DNA of 64,000 nucleotides. Origin: Legionella sp. Its GTDB lineage: Bacteria > Pseudomonadota > Gammaproteobacteria > Legionellales > Legionellaceae. A program made the translations under genes and the position numbers. The stretch covers positions 39,186 to 103,185 of the forward strand of contig PEQM01000039.1 of NCBI GenBank assembly GCA_002786205.1, written 5' to 3'. The notes below the pieces were generated by a model, which saw only the letters and a program-made list of their open reading frames with translations, did no database searches and was not told where the DNA came from. This document shows, in pieces, positions 50,053 through 59,347 of the stretch; position 1 is the first letter of the stretch; every line of letters begins with the position of its first letter.

Positions 50053-52626
50053 ACTTTTAGACACAACTTCAGCCAAATCACGAGACAAGCTGGCCTGGCT
50101 CAGTATCTGCAACTGATCTTGCATCAGTTGTTGTCTTAAATCATCATAACGCTGCCAGCGGGTGAACGGGGCTGCCAAGCGCGCTGCTATTTGTGGATTA
50201 ATGGCATCTAATCGCAAAAGCATTTGAGTTAAAAACGCATAACCACTGCCATTTTTATGATGAAAATGTCTGGGATTGGCTTGACAAAAAGCGCCCACCA
50301 CAGCCCGTACCTTATTGGGATTGGTCAAACTAAAAGCGGTATGCTGCATCAGCATGTCTACCTGCTTTAAGGTATCAGGATGTTCACTCATGGCTTGCAA
50401 TGAGAACCACTTATCCAAGACCAAATCATCATGAGCCCATTGCTGGTAAAAGTCTGCTATGGTCTCAGCGCGTACTGCTTCATCCGAACAATTGATTAAC
50501 AAAGAAAAGGCGGCCATTTGATCAGTCATCGTTTGCGCCTGTTTAAATTGCCGCAAACAAAGACCCATGGCTTCTTTTTCATTGCCTTTCATCATCAACA
50601 ACAAGCAAAGTGCACGTAAAGCACGTCGTCCATAAGCCTGTCCATTCATTTGGTGATCTTCTTGTTGCCATAAGTGCTCATAAATCGACAACGCATCATG
50701 AAATAATTTTCGACCTAATTGTTGACGCCATTGATCACGTACTCGCTCGACCAAGTCCACCTCTACGAAAGTGAGCGTAGCAATCACTTCTTCAAAGCTC
50801 GGTGGTGTTATCAATTGTGCGCAAAATTCCAAATCCAGCCTATTGTCTGACAAGATGGCTTGAAACGCATGGAACAAAGACTCAGGAAAGCTTATCTCGT
50901 GCCTTTCATTAGCCTGTAGCGCTCGGTGCAAATGATGAATAATCAGGGATTGACCGGCATCCCACTTGGCAAAGCCGTCTGTTTCATGCTGCAATAAAAA
51001 CAAATACTCTGCCTCATCACGCGGCATTTCCAATTGTATAGGCGCAGAAAATTCTCTTAATAAAGACACTATCGGTTTTTTTGCCAAACCGTTAAAAACA
51101 AAATCCTGATGTGTCTCTTTTAATTGCAAAACGTCTTGCTCCAGAGGCAATAACTCACCGTGTTCATTAAATAGCGCCACTTTAATAGGGATATGAAAGG
51201 GTTGTTTTTCCTGACATTCTGGAGTAGGCAAAGTATGCTGCGCCATGGTCAGCGTCAAGGTGCCGTCAACAAAATGTTGGCTTACTTTCACCTGTGGTGT
51301 TCCCGCTTGGCTATACCAGCGTTTAAACTGGGTCAAATCCACGCCATTAGCCTCTTCCATAGCGGCCACAAAGTCATCGATAGTCACCGCTTGTCCATCA
51401 TGACGCTGAAAATACAAATCCGTTCCTTTCCTAAATCCATCCACGCCCAACAAAGTATGCTGCATTCGGATCACTTCCGCCCCTTTATTGTAGATGGTTG
51501 CGGTATAGAAATTATTAATCTCTTGATAGGACTCAGGCCGCACGGCGTGCGCCATGCTGCTGGCATCTTCGGGAAACTGTGTTTTACGCAACACCTGCAC
51601 ATCACTAATCCGGTTCACCTCACGTGAATTCATATCCCGCGAAAACTCTTGATCTCTAAAAACCGTTAAGCCTTCTTTTAAAGACAATTGAAACCAATCA
51701 CGGCAAGTCACCCTATTCCCTGTCCAGTTATGAAAATACTCATGCGCAACCACACTTTCTATGGCGGCGAAATCCTGATCGGTAGCGGTATCGGGACGAG
51801 CAAGAATGTATTTGGAATTAAAAATATTGAGACCTTTATTTTCCATCGCCCCCATATTAAAGTCACTGACTGCCACTATCATAAATAAATCCAAATCGTA
51901 CTCACGGCCATACACCGCCTCATCCCATAACATGGCTTTTTTTAAGGAACTCATCGCGTGTGCACATTTGTCTTCATTGCCGGGTTCCACATAAATGCGC
52001 AAAGCTACCGAGCGACCTGAGGCCGTGATAAAGGTATCGCTCACCCAGGCTAAATCACCGGCTACTACGGCAAATAAATAAGACGGCTTTTTAAAAGGAT
52101 CATGCCATTGCACCCAATGACGACCATTATCCATATCGCCTTGCGCTACTAGATTGCCATTGGATAGCAAAACGGGATATTTATTTTTATCAGCCGATAA
52201 ATAAGTGGTATACGTTGCCAGCACATCCGGTCGGTCTGGAAAATAGGTAATCCGTCTAAAGCCTTCGGCTTCGCATTGGGTACAAAACAAATGATTAGAA
52301 CGATATAAACCGGATAATTGCGTATTGTCTTGCGGTTTAATCCTCGTTGTGATGTCCAAAACAAACTGTGCTGGACAATCGGCAAGAATCAGCTGCTCTG
52401 CTGTCAGCTGATATTGGTCAGGCGTCAAGGACTTGCCATTCAAGGCAATGTGCACCAATTCCAATTCATCACCCAATAAATACAAGGCCCCCTCATGCTG
52501 GCGTTGTAACTGTAATTTACTCTGCACCAAAGCATGATCATCATATAAATCAATATGTAATGAAACCGCCTCCACATTAAAAACGGGTGGTTGGTAATCT
52601 TTTAAATACACTGTTGTATTTGGCAT
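50044..52626 (-). CDS. pepN: Aminopeptidase N
   Basis: M1-family zinc aminopeptidase that clears peptides in the cytoplasm. The 860 residues match the long bacterial PepN. GAMENKGLNIF is the exopeptidase motif near 258, the zinc site is HEYFHNW followed by LKEGLTVFRDQEF with the third ligand Glu, and the C-terminal half is the helical DUF3458-type domain. No signal peptide. It is convergent with the 2H gene and divergent from the prkA cluster. Confidence 0.97.
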   Translation of the reverse strand: MPNTTVYLKDYQPPVFNVEAVSLHIDLYDDHALVQSKLQLQRQHEGALYLLGDELELVHIALNGKSLTPDQYQLTAEQLILADCPAQFVLDITTRIKPQDNTQLSGLYRSNHLFCTQCEAEGFRRITYFPDRPDVLATYTTYLSADKNKYPVLLSNGNLVAQGDMDNGRHWVQWHDPFKKPSYLFAVVAGDLAWVSDTFITASGRSVALRIYVEPGNEDKCAHAMSSLKKAMLWDEAVYGREYDLDLFMIVAVSDFNMGAMENKGLNIFNSKYILARPDTATDQDFAAIESVVAHEYFHNWTGNRVTCRDWFQLSLKEGLTVFRDQEFSRDMNSREVNRISDVQVLRKTQFPEDASSMAHAVRPESYQEINNFYTATIYNKGAEVIRMQHTLLGVDGFRKGTDLYFQRHDGQAVTIDDFVAAMEEANGVDLTQFKRWYSQAGTPQVKVSQHFVDGTLTLTMAQHTLPTPECQEKQPFHIPIKVALFNEHGELLPLEQDVLQLKETHQDFVFNGLAKKPIVSLLREFSAPIQLEMPRDEAEYLFLLQHETDGFAKWDAGQSLIIHHLHRALQANERHEISFPESLFHAFQAILSDNRLDLEFCAQLITPPSFEEVIATLTFVEVDLVERVRDQWRQQLGRKLFHDALSIYEHLWQQEDHQMNGQAYGRRALRALCLLLMMKGNEKEAMGLCLRQFKQAQTMTDQMAAFSLLINCSDEAVRAETIADFYQQWAHDDLVLDKWFSLQAMSEHPDTLKQVDMLMQHTAFSLTNPNKVRAVVGAFCQANPRHFHHKNGSGYAFLTQMLLRLDAINPQIAARLAAPFTRWQRYDDLRQQLMQDQLQILSQASLSRDLAEVVSKSLP

Positions 52627-52699
52627 AATCGTTGCATTCCTAAAAATGTTTTTAAGTAATTTTTGCGTAAAAAATTCATGGTTTCATACTAGTTAGCTA

Positions 52700-52706
52700 C
52701 TATACT
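52700..52706 (+). promoter_or_regulatory. Sigma-S-like extended -10 upstream of prkA
   Basis: CTATACT with the following AAG resembles the sigma-S -10 consensus (C at -13, TATACT), and no -35 hexamer appears at the proper distance, as expected for sigma-S promoters. It lies 70 bp before the prkA ATG. E. coli yeaGH is sigma-S dependent, which agrees. Confidence 0.45.
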
Positions 52707-52775
52707 AAGAATTGAGAGACTAAAAAACAATAAACCAGTTTTTGCAGGAAAAGTTTGCCTACGAGGGGATACAAG

Positions 52776-54707
52776 ATGAATACCAATGATTTTTTGAGCA
52801 GCTATACCAAACGCTTTGTCGACAACAAAGAAGAAGAATTCAGCCTCAATGAGTATCTTGAACTCTGTAAAACAGACCCTTCTGCTTATGCCAATCCTGC
52901 AGAACGACTTTTAATGGCCATCGGTGAACCTGAATTGGTAGACACCCGTCATGATCCTGTTTTATCCCGTATTTTTTCTAATAAAGTGATTCATCGTTAT
53001 CCTGTGTTTCAAGAGTTTTATGGCATGGAAGAGCCCATAGAACAAATCGTCGGTTTTTTAAAACATGCCGCCCAAGGTTTAGAAGAAACCAAACAAGTAC
53101 TCTATCTTTTGGGGCCTGTCGGTGGTGGGAAATCATCTATTGCAGAAAAACTGAAAGACTTGATGGAAAAAACCCCTTTTTATGCCATCAAAGGATCTCC
53201 TGTTTTTGAATCGCCTCTCTCTCTTTTTAATCCTGAAGAAGACGGGGCCTTATTACAAGAACAGTTCAATATTCCCCCTCGTTATTTGCGTTATCTCATG
53301 TCGCCTTGGGCAGTCAAACGCTTGCAAGAGTTTAATGGCGATATCAGTCAGTTCCGCGTCGTGAAATTAAAACCTTCTCGCTTGAAGCAGATTGCTATTG
53401 CCAAAACTGAACCAGGCGATGAAAACAATCAGGATATTTCCTCGCTGGTTGGTAAAGTAGACATCCGCAAACTGGAAGAATTTTCCCAAGATGATCCTGA
53501 TGCCTATAGCTATTCAGGTGGCTTATGCCGAGCCAACAGAGGCCTGATGGAATTTGTGGAAATGTTTAAAGCCCCGATTAAAGTCTTGCACCCCCTGTTA
53601 ACCGCCACGCAAGAAGGCAATTACAACGCCACTGAAGGCTTGTCTGCCATCCCTTTTGAAGGGATTATCCTGGCACATTCTAACGAAGCTGAGTGGCAAA
53701 ATTTTAGAAACAATAAAAACAATGAGGCTTTTATTGACCGCATTAATATTGTTAAAGTGCCTTATTGCTTACGCATTTCAGAAGAATTAAAAATTTATCA
53801 AAAGCTGATCAACAACAGCTCTTTGTCTCTTGCTCATTGTGCACCAGGAACATTAGACATGCTGGCACAGTTTTCCATATTGACACGCTTAAAAGAGCCA
53901 CAAAACTCCAGTATTTATTCCAAAATGCGGGTGTACAATGGCGAAAGCTTAAAAGACACCGACCCCAAAGCAAAATCCTATCAGGAGTATAAAGATTTTG
54001 CTGGCGTCGATGAAGGAATGAATGGTATTTCCACTCGTTTTTCTTTCAAAATTCTGTCTAAAGTCTTTAATTTTGATCACACAGAAATAGCAGCCAATCC
54101 AGTACACCTCATGTATGTTCTTGAACGTCAAATTGAGCAAGAACAGTTTCCCCAAGAAACCCAAGATCGCTATCTGGCTTTTATCAAAGAATATCTGGCC
54201 ACCAAATACGTTGAATTCATCGGCAAGGAAATTCAAACTGCTTACCTGGAGTCCTACTCTGAATATGGACAAAACATTTTTGACCGTTATATCACCTACG
54301 CTGATTTTTGGATTCAAGATCAAGATTACCGCGATCCCGATACGGGTGAAATTTTTGACCGCGCTTTATTAAATCAAGAATTGGAAAAAATAGAAAAACC
54401 CGCCGGAATATCCAATCCTAAAGACTTTCGTAATGAAGTGGTCAATTTTGTGTTAAGAGCGCGCGCAAACAATCGAGGCAAAAATCCAGTATGGAATAGC
54501 TATGAGAAATTAAAAAGTGTCATTGAGAAAAAAATGTTTACCAATACCGAAGATTTGCTCCCCGTCATTTCTTTTAATGCCAAAGCATCCGAAGACGACA
54601 AGAAAAAACATGAAGAGTTTATTTCCCGGATGGTAAACAAAGGCTACACCCGCAAACAGGTCCGTTTGTTATGTGAATGGTATTTGCGTGTCCGTAAATC
54701 ACAATAA
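52776..54707 (+). CDS. prkA: PrkA-family serine protein kinase (YeaG-like)
   Basis: The start is ATG 52776 (MNTNDFLSSYTKRF), preceded by GAGGGG at 52762-52767; a frame seven codons longer is not used. The 643 residues have an N-terminal AAA-type domain with LLGPVGGGKSSIAEKL (Walker A) and the C-terminal PrkA domain. It forms a conserved cluster with DUF444 and SpoVR-type genes (yeaG-yeaH-ycgB in E. coli). PrkA proteins are linked to stationary-phase and nutrient-stress responses; their targets are poorly known. It ends 32 bp before the next ATG. Confidence 0.93.
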   Translation: MNTNDFLSSYTKRFVDNKEEEFSLNEYLELCKTDPSAYANPAERLLMAIGEPELVDTRHDPVLSRIFSNKVIHRYPVFQEFYGMEEPIEQIVGFLKHAAQGLEETKQVLYLLGPVGGGKSSIAEKLKDLMEKTPFYAIKGSPVFESPLSLFNPEEDGALLQEQFNIPPRYLRYLMSPWAVKRLQEFNGDISQFRVVKLKPSRLKQIAIAKTEPGDENNQDISSLVGKVDIRKLEEFSQDDPDAYSYSGGLCRANRGLMEFVEMFKAPIKVLHPLLTATQEGNYNATEGLSAIPFEGIILAHSNEAEWQNFRNNKNNEAFIDRINIVKVPYCLRISEELKIYQKLINNSSLSLAHCAPGTLDMLAQFSILTRLKEPQNSSIYSKMRVYNGESLKDTDPKAKSYQEYKDFAGVDEGMNGISTRFSFKILSKVFNFDHTEIAANPVHLMYVLERQIEQEQFPQETQDRYLAFIKEYLATKYVEFIGKEIQTAYLESYSEYGQNIFDRYITYADFWIQDQDYRDPDTGEIFDRALLNQELEKIEKPAGISNPKDFRNEVVNFVLRARANNRGKNPVWNSYEKLKSVIEKKMFTNTEDLLPVISFNAKASEDDKKKHEEFISRMVNKGYTRKQVRLLCEWYLRVRKSQ

Positions 54708-54739
54708 TCATGCCGGCTGGGTCAACACAGGGGGCTTTT

Positions 54740-56005
54740 ATGTCGCAATTCATTGATAGACGCCAAAATGCCGGCAAAAAAAGTACGGTGAATAGACAAC
54801 GCTTTATCCGCCGTTACAAAAAACAAATCAAACAGGCTGTTGCTGAAGCCGTGGGCAAAAGAAGCATTACTGAAATAGATAAGGCAGAACAGGTAAGCAT
54901 TCCGGCCAAAGACATTTCAGAACCACGCTTTCACAGTGGGAAAGGGGGATATGTAGAACGCATATTGCCCGGCAATGACATTTTTTCTCGTGGTGACCGA
55001 GTAAAAAGACCCAGTGATGCAGCAGGTGATGGCGGCGGCAGTCAGGCCAGTCAAAATGGGGATGGAGAAGATCCTTTCGTGTTTGAATTAACCCGAGAAG
55101 AGTTTCTAGACCTGTATTTTGAGGACCTGGAATTACCTGATTTGGTTAAAAAAGAACTCTCTCAAATTAAAATGTTTAAAAACATCCGTGCTGGCGTATC
55201 CACAAGCGGCATCCCCAATAACATCAATATCCCGCGTTCTTTAAGACAAGCAACCGGACGCCGCATTGCTCTGGCCTCACCTTATAAAAAACAATTAAAA
55301 CAAAGCGAAGAGGCGCTGGCAGCACTGTTACAACAAGCCGATGCTGACCCCTCTTTAATTGCCCAACTGGAAAAAGAATGCGCCCGGTTAAAAAGTAAAA
55401 TTCAGCGGGTGCCTTTTATTGATACCATTGATTTACGCTACAATTACCGCATCCGCATCCCAGCCCCCTCTACCCAAGCGGTGATGTTTTGTGTCATGGA
55501 CGTTTCTGGCTCCATGGATGAAGCCAAAAAAGACATTGCCAAGCGTTTTTTTATTTTACTCTATCTGTTTCTCACCAAAAATTACGAAAAGATAGAACTT
55601 ATTTTTATCCGTCACCATACGTCTGCCAAGGAAGTCAGTGAAGAAGAATTCTTTTATTCTCGCGAAACCGGCGGCACTGTCGTCTCGAGCGCACTAGAGT
55701 TACTGTATCATGTCATCGAAACCCGCTACCCTCCTGAAGCATGGAATATCTATGTGGCTCAAGCTTCAGATGGAGACAACTGGAATGCTGACTCACCTTA
55801 TTGTCGTCAACTGGTAGAAGATAAAATATTGCCGCTCCTGCAATATTTTGCCTACATTGAAATCATGCCCAGACACCACCAAAGCCTATGGGAAGTTTAT
55901 CAAGGCATTCAGGAACGCTACGGTCATTTTGCTATGGAAAATATTGATACGGTTGCCGATATTTATCCTGTATTCCGCGAGTTATTTAAAAGGAAAGTAA
56001 CATGA
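54740..56005 (+). CDS. YeaH/DUF444-family protein
   Basis: The start is ATG 54740 (MSQFIDRRQNAGKKS), matching the family's N-terminus; the upstream ATG at 54710 has no ribosome site. The 421 residues have a basic N-terminus, a Gly/Asp-rich loop around 95-115, and a von Willebrand A-type C-terminal domain with a MIDAS-like CVMDVSGSMDEAKKD near 255. It is the invariable partner of PrkA and SpoVR. The stop overlaps the next start by 4 bp. Function unknown beyond stress association. Confidence 0.93.
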   Translation: MSQFIDRRQNAGKKSTVNRQRFIRRYKKQIKQAVAEAVGKRSITEIDKAEQVSIPAKDISEPRFHSGKGGYVERILPGNDIFSRGDRVKRPSDAAGDGGGSQASQNGDGEDPFVFELTREEFLDLYFEDLELPDLVKKELSQIKMFKNIRAGVSTSGIPNNINIPRSLRQATGRRIALASPYKKQLKQSEEALAALLQQADADPSLIAQLEKECARLKSKIQRVPFIDTIDLRYNYRIRIPAPSTQAVMFCVMDVSGSMDEAKKDIAKRFFILLYLFLTKNYEKIELIFIRHHTSAKEVSEEEFFYSRETGGTVVSSALELLYHVIETRYPPEAWNIYVAQASDGDNWNADSPYCRQLVEDKILPLLQYFAYIEIMPRHHQSLWEVYQGIQERYGHFAMENIDTVADIYPVFRELFKRKVT

Positions 56006-57498
56006 AAAAAAAACCTTTATCCACCGGTGCGGAATGGACCTTCGAACTCATTCAGGCTTACGACAAGGAAATAGCACGAATAGCTAAAGACTTTCAGCTG
56101 GATACGTATCCCAATCAAATTGAAGTCATTACGGCAGAACAAATGATGGATGCCTATTCTTCAGTAGGTATGCCTTTAGGTTATCATCATTGGTCTTTTG
56201 GCAAACATTTTGTCGGCATTGAAAAAAGCTACCAACGCGGACAGATGGGCTTGGCTTATGAAATGGTTATTAACTCCAATCCTTGCATCTCCTATTTGAT
56301 GGAAGAAAATACCATGGCCATGCAAGCTTTGGTTATTGCCCATGCCTGTTATGGTCATAATTCTTTTTTTAAAAACAATTATCTTTTTAAAATGTGGACT
56401 TCCGCCGATGCCATTATTGATTATCTGGTCTTTGCTAAAAAATATGTAAGTGACTGTGAAGAACACTATGGTATAGATGAAGTCGAATCGATCTTGGATG
56501 CCTGCCATGCCTTAATGAATTATGGGGTTGACCGCTACAAACACCCGGCGGCCTTATCCATTCAGGAAGAAAAAATAAGACAACAAAACAGAGAAGTGTA
56601 TCTGCAATCGCAAGTCAATGAATTGTGGCGCACTATCCCTCAAGGCAAAATCGCAGCGGGGGCAAAACAAAAGAAACGCTTCCCTGAGGAACCGCAAGAA
56701 AATGTATTGTATTTTATTGAAAAAAATGCCCCTTTACTGGAGCCCTGGCAAAGGGAAATAGTCCGTATTGTCAGAAAATTAGCACAATATTTTTATCCGC
56801 AAGGACAAACCAAAGTGATGAATGAAGGCTGGGCCTGTTTTTGGCATTATACTTTGATGCATGCGTTGTATGATGAAGGCCTGGTTACTGACGAATTCAT
56901 GCTGGAAATACTCCACAATCATACCAATGTGATCATGCAACCGGCTTATAATAGCCCCTATTACAGTGGTATTAATCCCTACACTTTAGGCTATCACATG
57001 ATGCAAGACATCAAGCGCATTTGCGAAAACCCGACCGAAGAAGACCAATTATGGTTTCCTTATCTGGCCAATACCAATTGGCTGACTCAGCTCGATCTGG
57101 CCATGCGTAATTTTAAGGATGAAAGTTTCATCGCGCAGTACTTGTCACCCAAACTGATCAGGGATTTAAAATTGTTTCAATTGGTTGATGACGACCGCTG
57201 TACCGAACTACAGATCCCTGCCATTCATGATGCACAAGGCTATCAAAGCATACGTGATGCCTTATCCAGGCAATACAATTTAGGCTATCTCGAGCCAGAC
57301 ATTCAAATTTATAATGTCAATTTACAAGGCGACCGCGCCTTAACTTTACGCCATTACCAACACCATCGGATACCTCTAGGCAGCAATACGAATTCGGTAT
57401 TAAAACACTTGCATGCCTTATGGCAATTTCCTGTTGCCATAGAAACTGTTGATAGCGAAAATAAAATCATTTCCGAGTATACTTGTCCGCCTAAATGA
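56002..57498 (+). CDS. SpoVR-family protein (YcgB-like)
   Basis: The 498 residues match the SpoVR family: WTFELIQAYDKEIARIAK at the start, YPNQIEVITAEQMMDAYSS, the SVGMPLGYHHWSFGKHF block, a His/Asn-rich core (AHACYGHNSFFKNN) and MNEGWACFWHYT. The family is named for a Bacillus spore-cortex gene, but in non-spore-formers it occurs with PrkA and YeaH, as here. Translation is coupled to the DUF444 gene by an ATGA overlap. The biochemical role is not known. Confidence 0.94.
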   Translation: MKKKPLSTGAEWTFELIQAYDKEIARIAKDFQLDTYPNQIEVITAEQMMDAYSSVGMPLGYHHWSFGKHFVGIEKSYQRGQMGLAYEMVINSNPCISYLMEENTMAMQALVIAHACYGHNSFFKNNYLFKMWTSADAIIDYLVFAKKYVSDCEEHYGIDEVESILDACHALMNYGVDRYKHPAALSIQEEKIRQQNREVYLQSQVNELWRTIPQGKIAAGAKQKKRFPEEPQENVLYFIEKNAPLLEPWQREIVRIVRKLAQYFYPQGQTKVMNEGWACFWHYTLMHALYDEGLVTDEFMLEILHNHTNVIMQPAYNSPYYSGINPYTLGYHMMQDIKRICENPTEEDQLWFPYLANTNWLTQLDLAMRNFKDESFIAQYLSPKLIRDLKLFQLVDDDRCTELQIPAIHDAQGYQSIRDALSRQYNLGYLEPDIQIYNVNLQGDRALTLRHYQHHRIPLGSNTNSVLKHLHALWQFPVAIETVDSENKIISEYTCPPK

Positions 57499-57523
57499 TC
57501 CCCAACTAAAAAGGACTTTTCGC

Positions 57524-57886
57524 ATGCGCTACTATTTTCGTTGTCTTACCTTGTTGTTAACCCTTGCCGGAAATGCATCCATCCATGCTGCCTCTGCAAC
57601 TTACCTGTTAGTCCCCGGGCAACCTTTGCTCATCAGCAACAGCTTATCTCATCCGGTATCCGCATCTTGCCTCATGCACGCAGCACTCAATGTCGTCAAC
57701 AGCATTTCCATTAAAATGATCCAAGGCAATGGACTGTTTAATGGCACCAGCATACAACGCGGTGACACCTTGTATCAAAATATTCTAAACAGCCAATACA
57801 TCCCATTGATTGCCAGCAACAATGCCAGTGCAATCATCACTAATTTAAGCCCTTATACCATACAGGCTGAGTGCATAATGACATAA
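57524..57886 (+). CDS. Small exported hypothetical protein
   Basis: The start is ATG 57524, preceded by AAAAGGAC; the frame is open back into the SpoVR gene but that part is not used. The 120 residues have a signal peptide (MRYYFRCLTLLLTLAG, likely cleavage near IHAAS), then a Ser/Asn/Ile-rich beta-strand-like domain with two cysteines (SCLMHAAL and the C-terminal AECIM), possibly a disulfide. It follows the SpoVR gene by 25 bp and may belong to that operon. Not recognised. Confidence 0.65.
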   Translation: MRYYFRCLTLLLTLAGNASIHAASATYLLVPGQPLLISNSLSHPVSASCLMHAALNVVNSISIKMIQGNGLFNGTSIQRGDTLYQNILNSQYIPLIASNNASAIITNLSPYTIQAECIMT

Positions 57887-57967
57887 CAGCCTCATTAATA
57901 ACACCATCCATTCTCACGCCATGGTTTAGAATCCTCTCTTCCTGATGGGGAAGAAAGGATGCCGTTT

Positions 57968-59152
57968 TTATTCAGCCGCCAACTCTATGACAAAAGCCAA
58001 TGCCAACTGGGAAAAATGCGTCATATGTTCCAAATTGAGTAAAGCCATAGTATCCGAGGAGCTGTGAATATAAGGATTATGCTGCTCAAAATTACTCTCA
58101 CAAGGAAATGCTGCAGGCACGCCTATTTCTGTCCAGGAAGCATGATCGCTACAGCCATAACCACAGCGAGAGTAAGCAACAGGTACCTTGATATAGGTCT
58201 GTATTAACTGCGCTACAAATTGACTTAGACCTTTGTCTGTGTAGTCAGTAAACACCCACATGGTTGGATCATCGGCTTGTACTCGATAGCCAGTCATGTC
58301 CAGCTGAATGGCCGCTTTGACTTTGATGGCATGACTTTGAAAGTAATCGACTACATATTGTGAGCCCACCAAACCACGCTCTTCTGCTGCGTACCAAATG
58401 ATGTACACCGGGTTTTTCAAAGGCGTACGAGAAGACAGCAACACACGAGCAGCTTCCATTAAACTGGCTGATCCACTGCCATCATCGCCTGCACCGGGCA
58501 TGCTGCCATCTAAAGTGTCGCTATGGGCACCTAAAACGACAGCCGGTGCTTTAATGTCCTTACCAATGACGGTAACAACAGAAGGCTGCTTGTATCGGCC
58601 TGTTTTCACTAAAAAAGTATCCGTGTCTGTACGACCATACTCTCTTGCCATTTGCTCAAATTGTGCTTGCAGCCATTTTGCTGCATCAACACCACTTTGC
58701 TTCGTCGCTGAACGATTAGGATAACTGGTTAAATGAGTTAAGGTATCCCAAATGGCTGCGGAATTAATTTGCGAGAGCAATGGATTGACTTGCGCCTGAT
58801 GAGTCAACGGATAGTCCAGTTGCGCTGTTGGCAACACCGCTTTTTGTGCCAGGATTTGTTGTGCTTGTAAAGACCAGGATTGATGCGCATTGATCTTCGC
58901 GCTGAGATTTACAAAATGACCGCAATGTACTTGGTCTGCCAATAACACCAAAGACTCCACTTCTGCAGCCGGCACCTTCAGCACTTTAAATTCGCTATTT
59001 TCTGCTAACAACTCATACTGCTTGCCGAGGTGACTGGCCAAACATTGAGGCATTTGTAGTGGTTCATAAACCGCTAATGAAGAAGCCATCAGACTGGTAC
59101 TGGCTAAAACCAAACCTGAGGTAATCAGAGCCATCCTTTGATTCAAACGCAT
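57968..59152 (-). CDS. lapA: Secreted M28-family zinc aminopeptidase (LapA-like)
   Basis: Exported leucine-aminopeptidase-type enzyme. The 394 residues have an N-terminal signal peptide (MRLNQRMALITSGLVLAS), a propeptide-like region, and the M28 catalytic domain with zinc ligands H210 (GAHSDT), D223/D224 (GAGDDGSGS), E258 and catalytic E257 (YAAEERG), D285 (LDMTGY) and H363 (YIHSSSDT). Cysteines in CGYGCSDH and FPCESN probably form disulfides. In L. pneumophila LapA is a type II-secreted aminopeptidase and lies next to mavN, as here. AGGAGAG precedes the ATG. The gene symbol rests on synteny and family; LapB is the alternative. Confidence 0.88.
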   Translation of the reverse strand: MRLNQRMALITSGLVLASTSLMASSLAVYEPLQMPQCLASHLGKQYELLAENSEFKVLKVPAAEVESLVLLADQVHCGHFVNLSAKINAHQSWSLQAQQILAQKAVLPTAQLDYPLTHQAQVNPLLSQINSAAIWDTLTHLTSYPNRSATKQSGVDAAKWLQAQFEQMAREYGRTDTDTFLVKTGRYKQPSVVTVIGKDIKAPAVVLGAHSDTLDGSMPGAGDDGSGSASLMEAARVLLSSRTPLKNPVYIIWYAAEERGLVGSQYVVDYFQSHAIKVKAAIQLDMTGYRVQADDPTMWVFTDYTDKGLSQFVAQLIQTYIKVPVAYSRCGYGCSDHASWTEIGVPAAFPCESNFEQHNPYIHSSSDTMALLNLEHMTHFSQLALAFVIELAAE

Positions 59153-59163
59153 TGTCTCTCCTA

Positions 59164-59182
59164 AATAATGATAATGATGCCC
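59164..59182 (-). promoter_or_regulatory. Candidate Fur box before lapA
   Basis: The stretch AATAATGATAATGATGCCC matches the 19-bp consensus (GATAATGATAATCATTATC) at 14 positions. It begins 12 bp from the lapA start, between the ribosome site and a TATAGT -10-like element (59190-59195 read on the minus strand). Iron-bound Fur there would block lapA transcription. Confidence 0.45.
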
Positions 59183-59283
59183 TATTGATACTATAGGATG
59201 AAAGGCATGATGAAAATAACTTTAAACGATAAAGCCTGATAGCAGGCTAAAAAGTCAAATTTCGGCCTTTCTTTTTTTTGCTA

Positions 59284-59312
59284 TTGATAATCATTTTCAT
59301 TTGCGCTACTCT
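59284..59312 (+). promoter_or_regulatory. Fur box and promoter of mavN
   Basis: TGATAAT-C-ATTTTCA (59285-59299) is a 7-1-7 Fur operator with one mismatch, and GATAATCATTTTC matches 12 of 13 bases of the right half of the classical Fur box. It overlaps TTGATA (59284-59289, five of six for -35), with TACTCT (59307-59312) 17 bp further. Fur would bind between -35 and -10. This agrees with the known iron repression of mavN in L. pneumophila. Confidence 0.65.
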
Positions 59313-59347
59313 TTAACTTCATTTTACCTGCACAATATATTGCAATC

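Noticed and set aside
57933..57958. Hairpin CCTCTCTTCC/GGAAGAAAGG between the small exported gene and lapA
   Set aside because: One mismatch and no T-tract directly after the stem on either strand, so terminator function is not supported.
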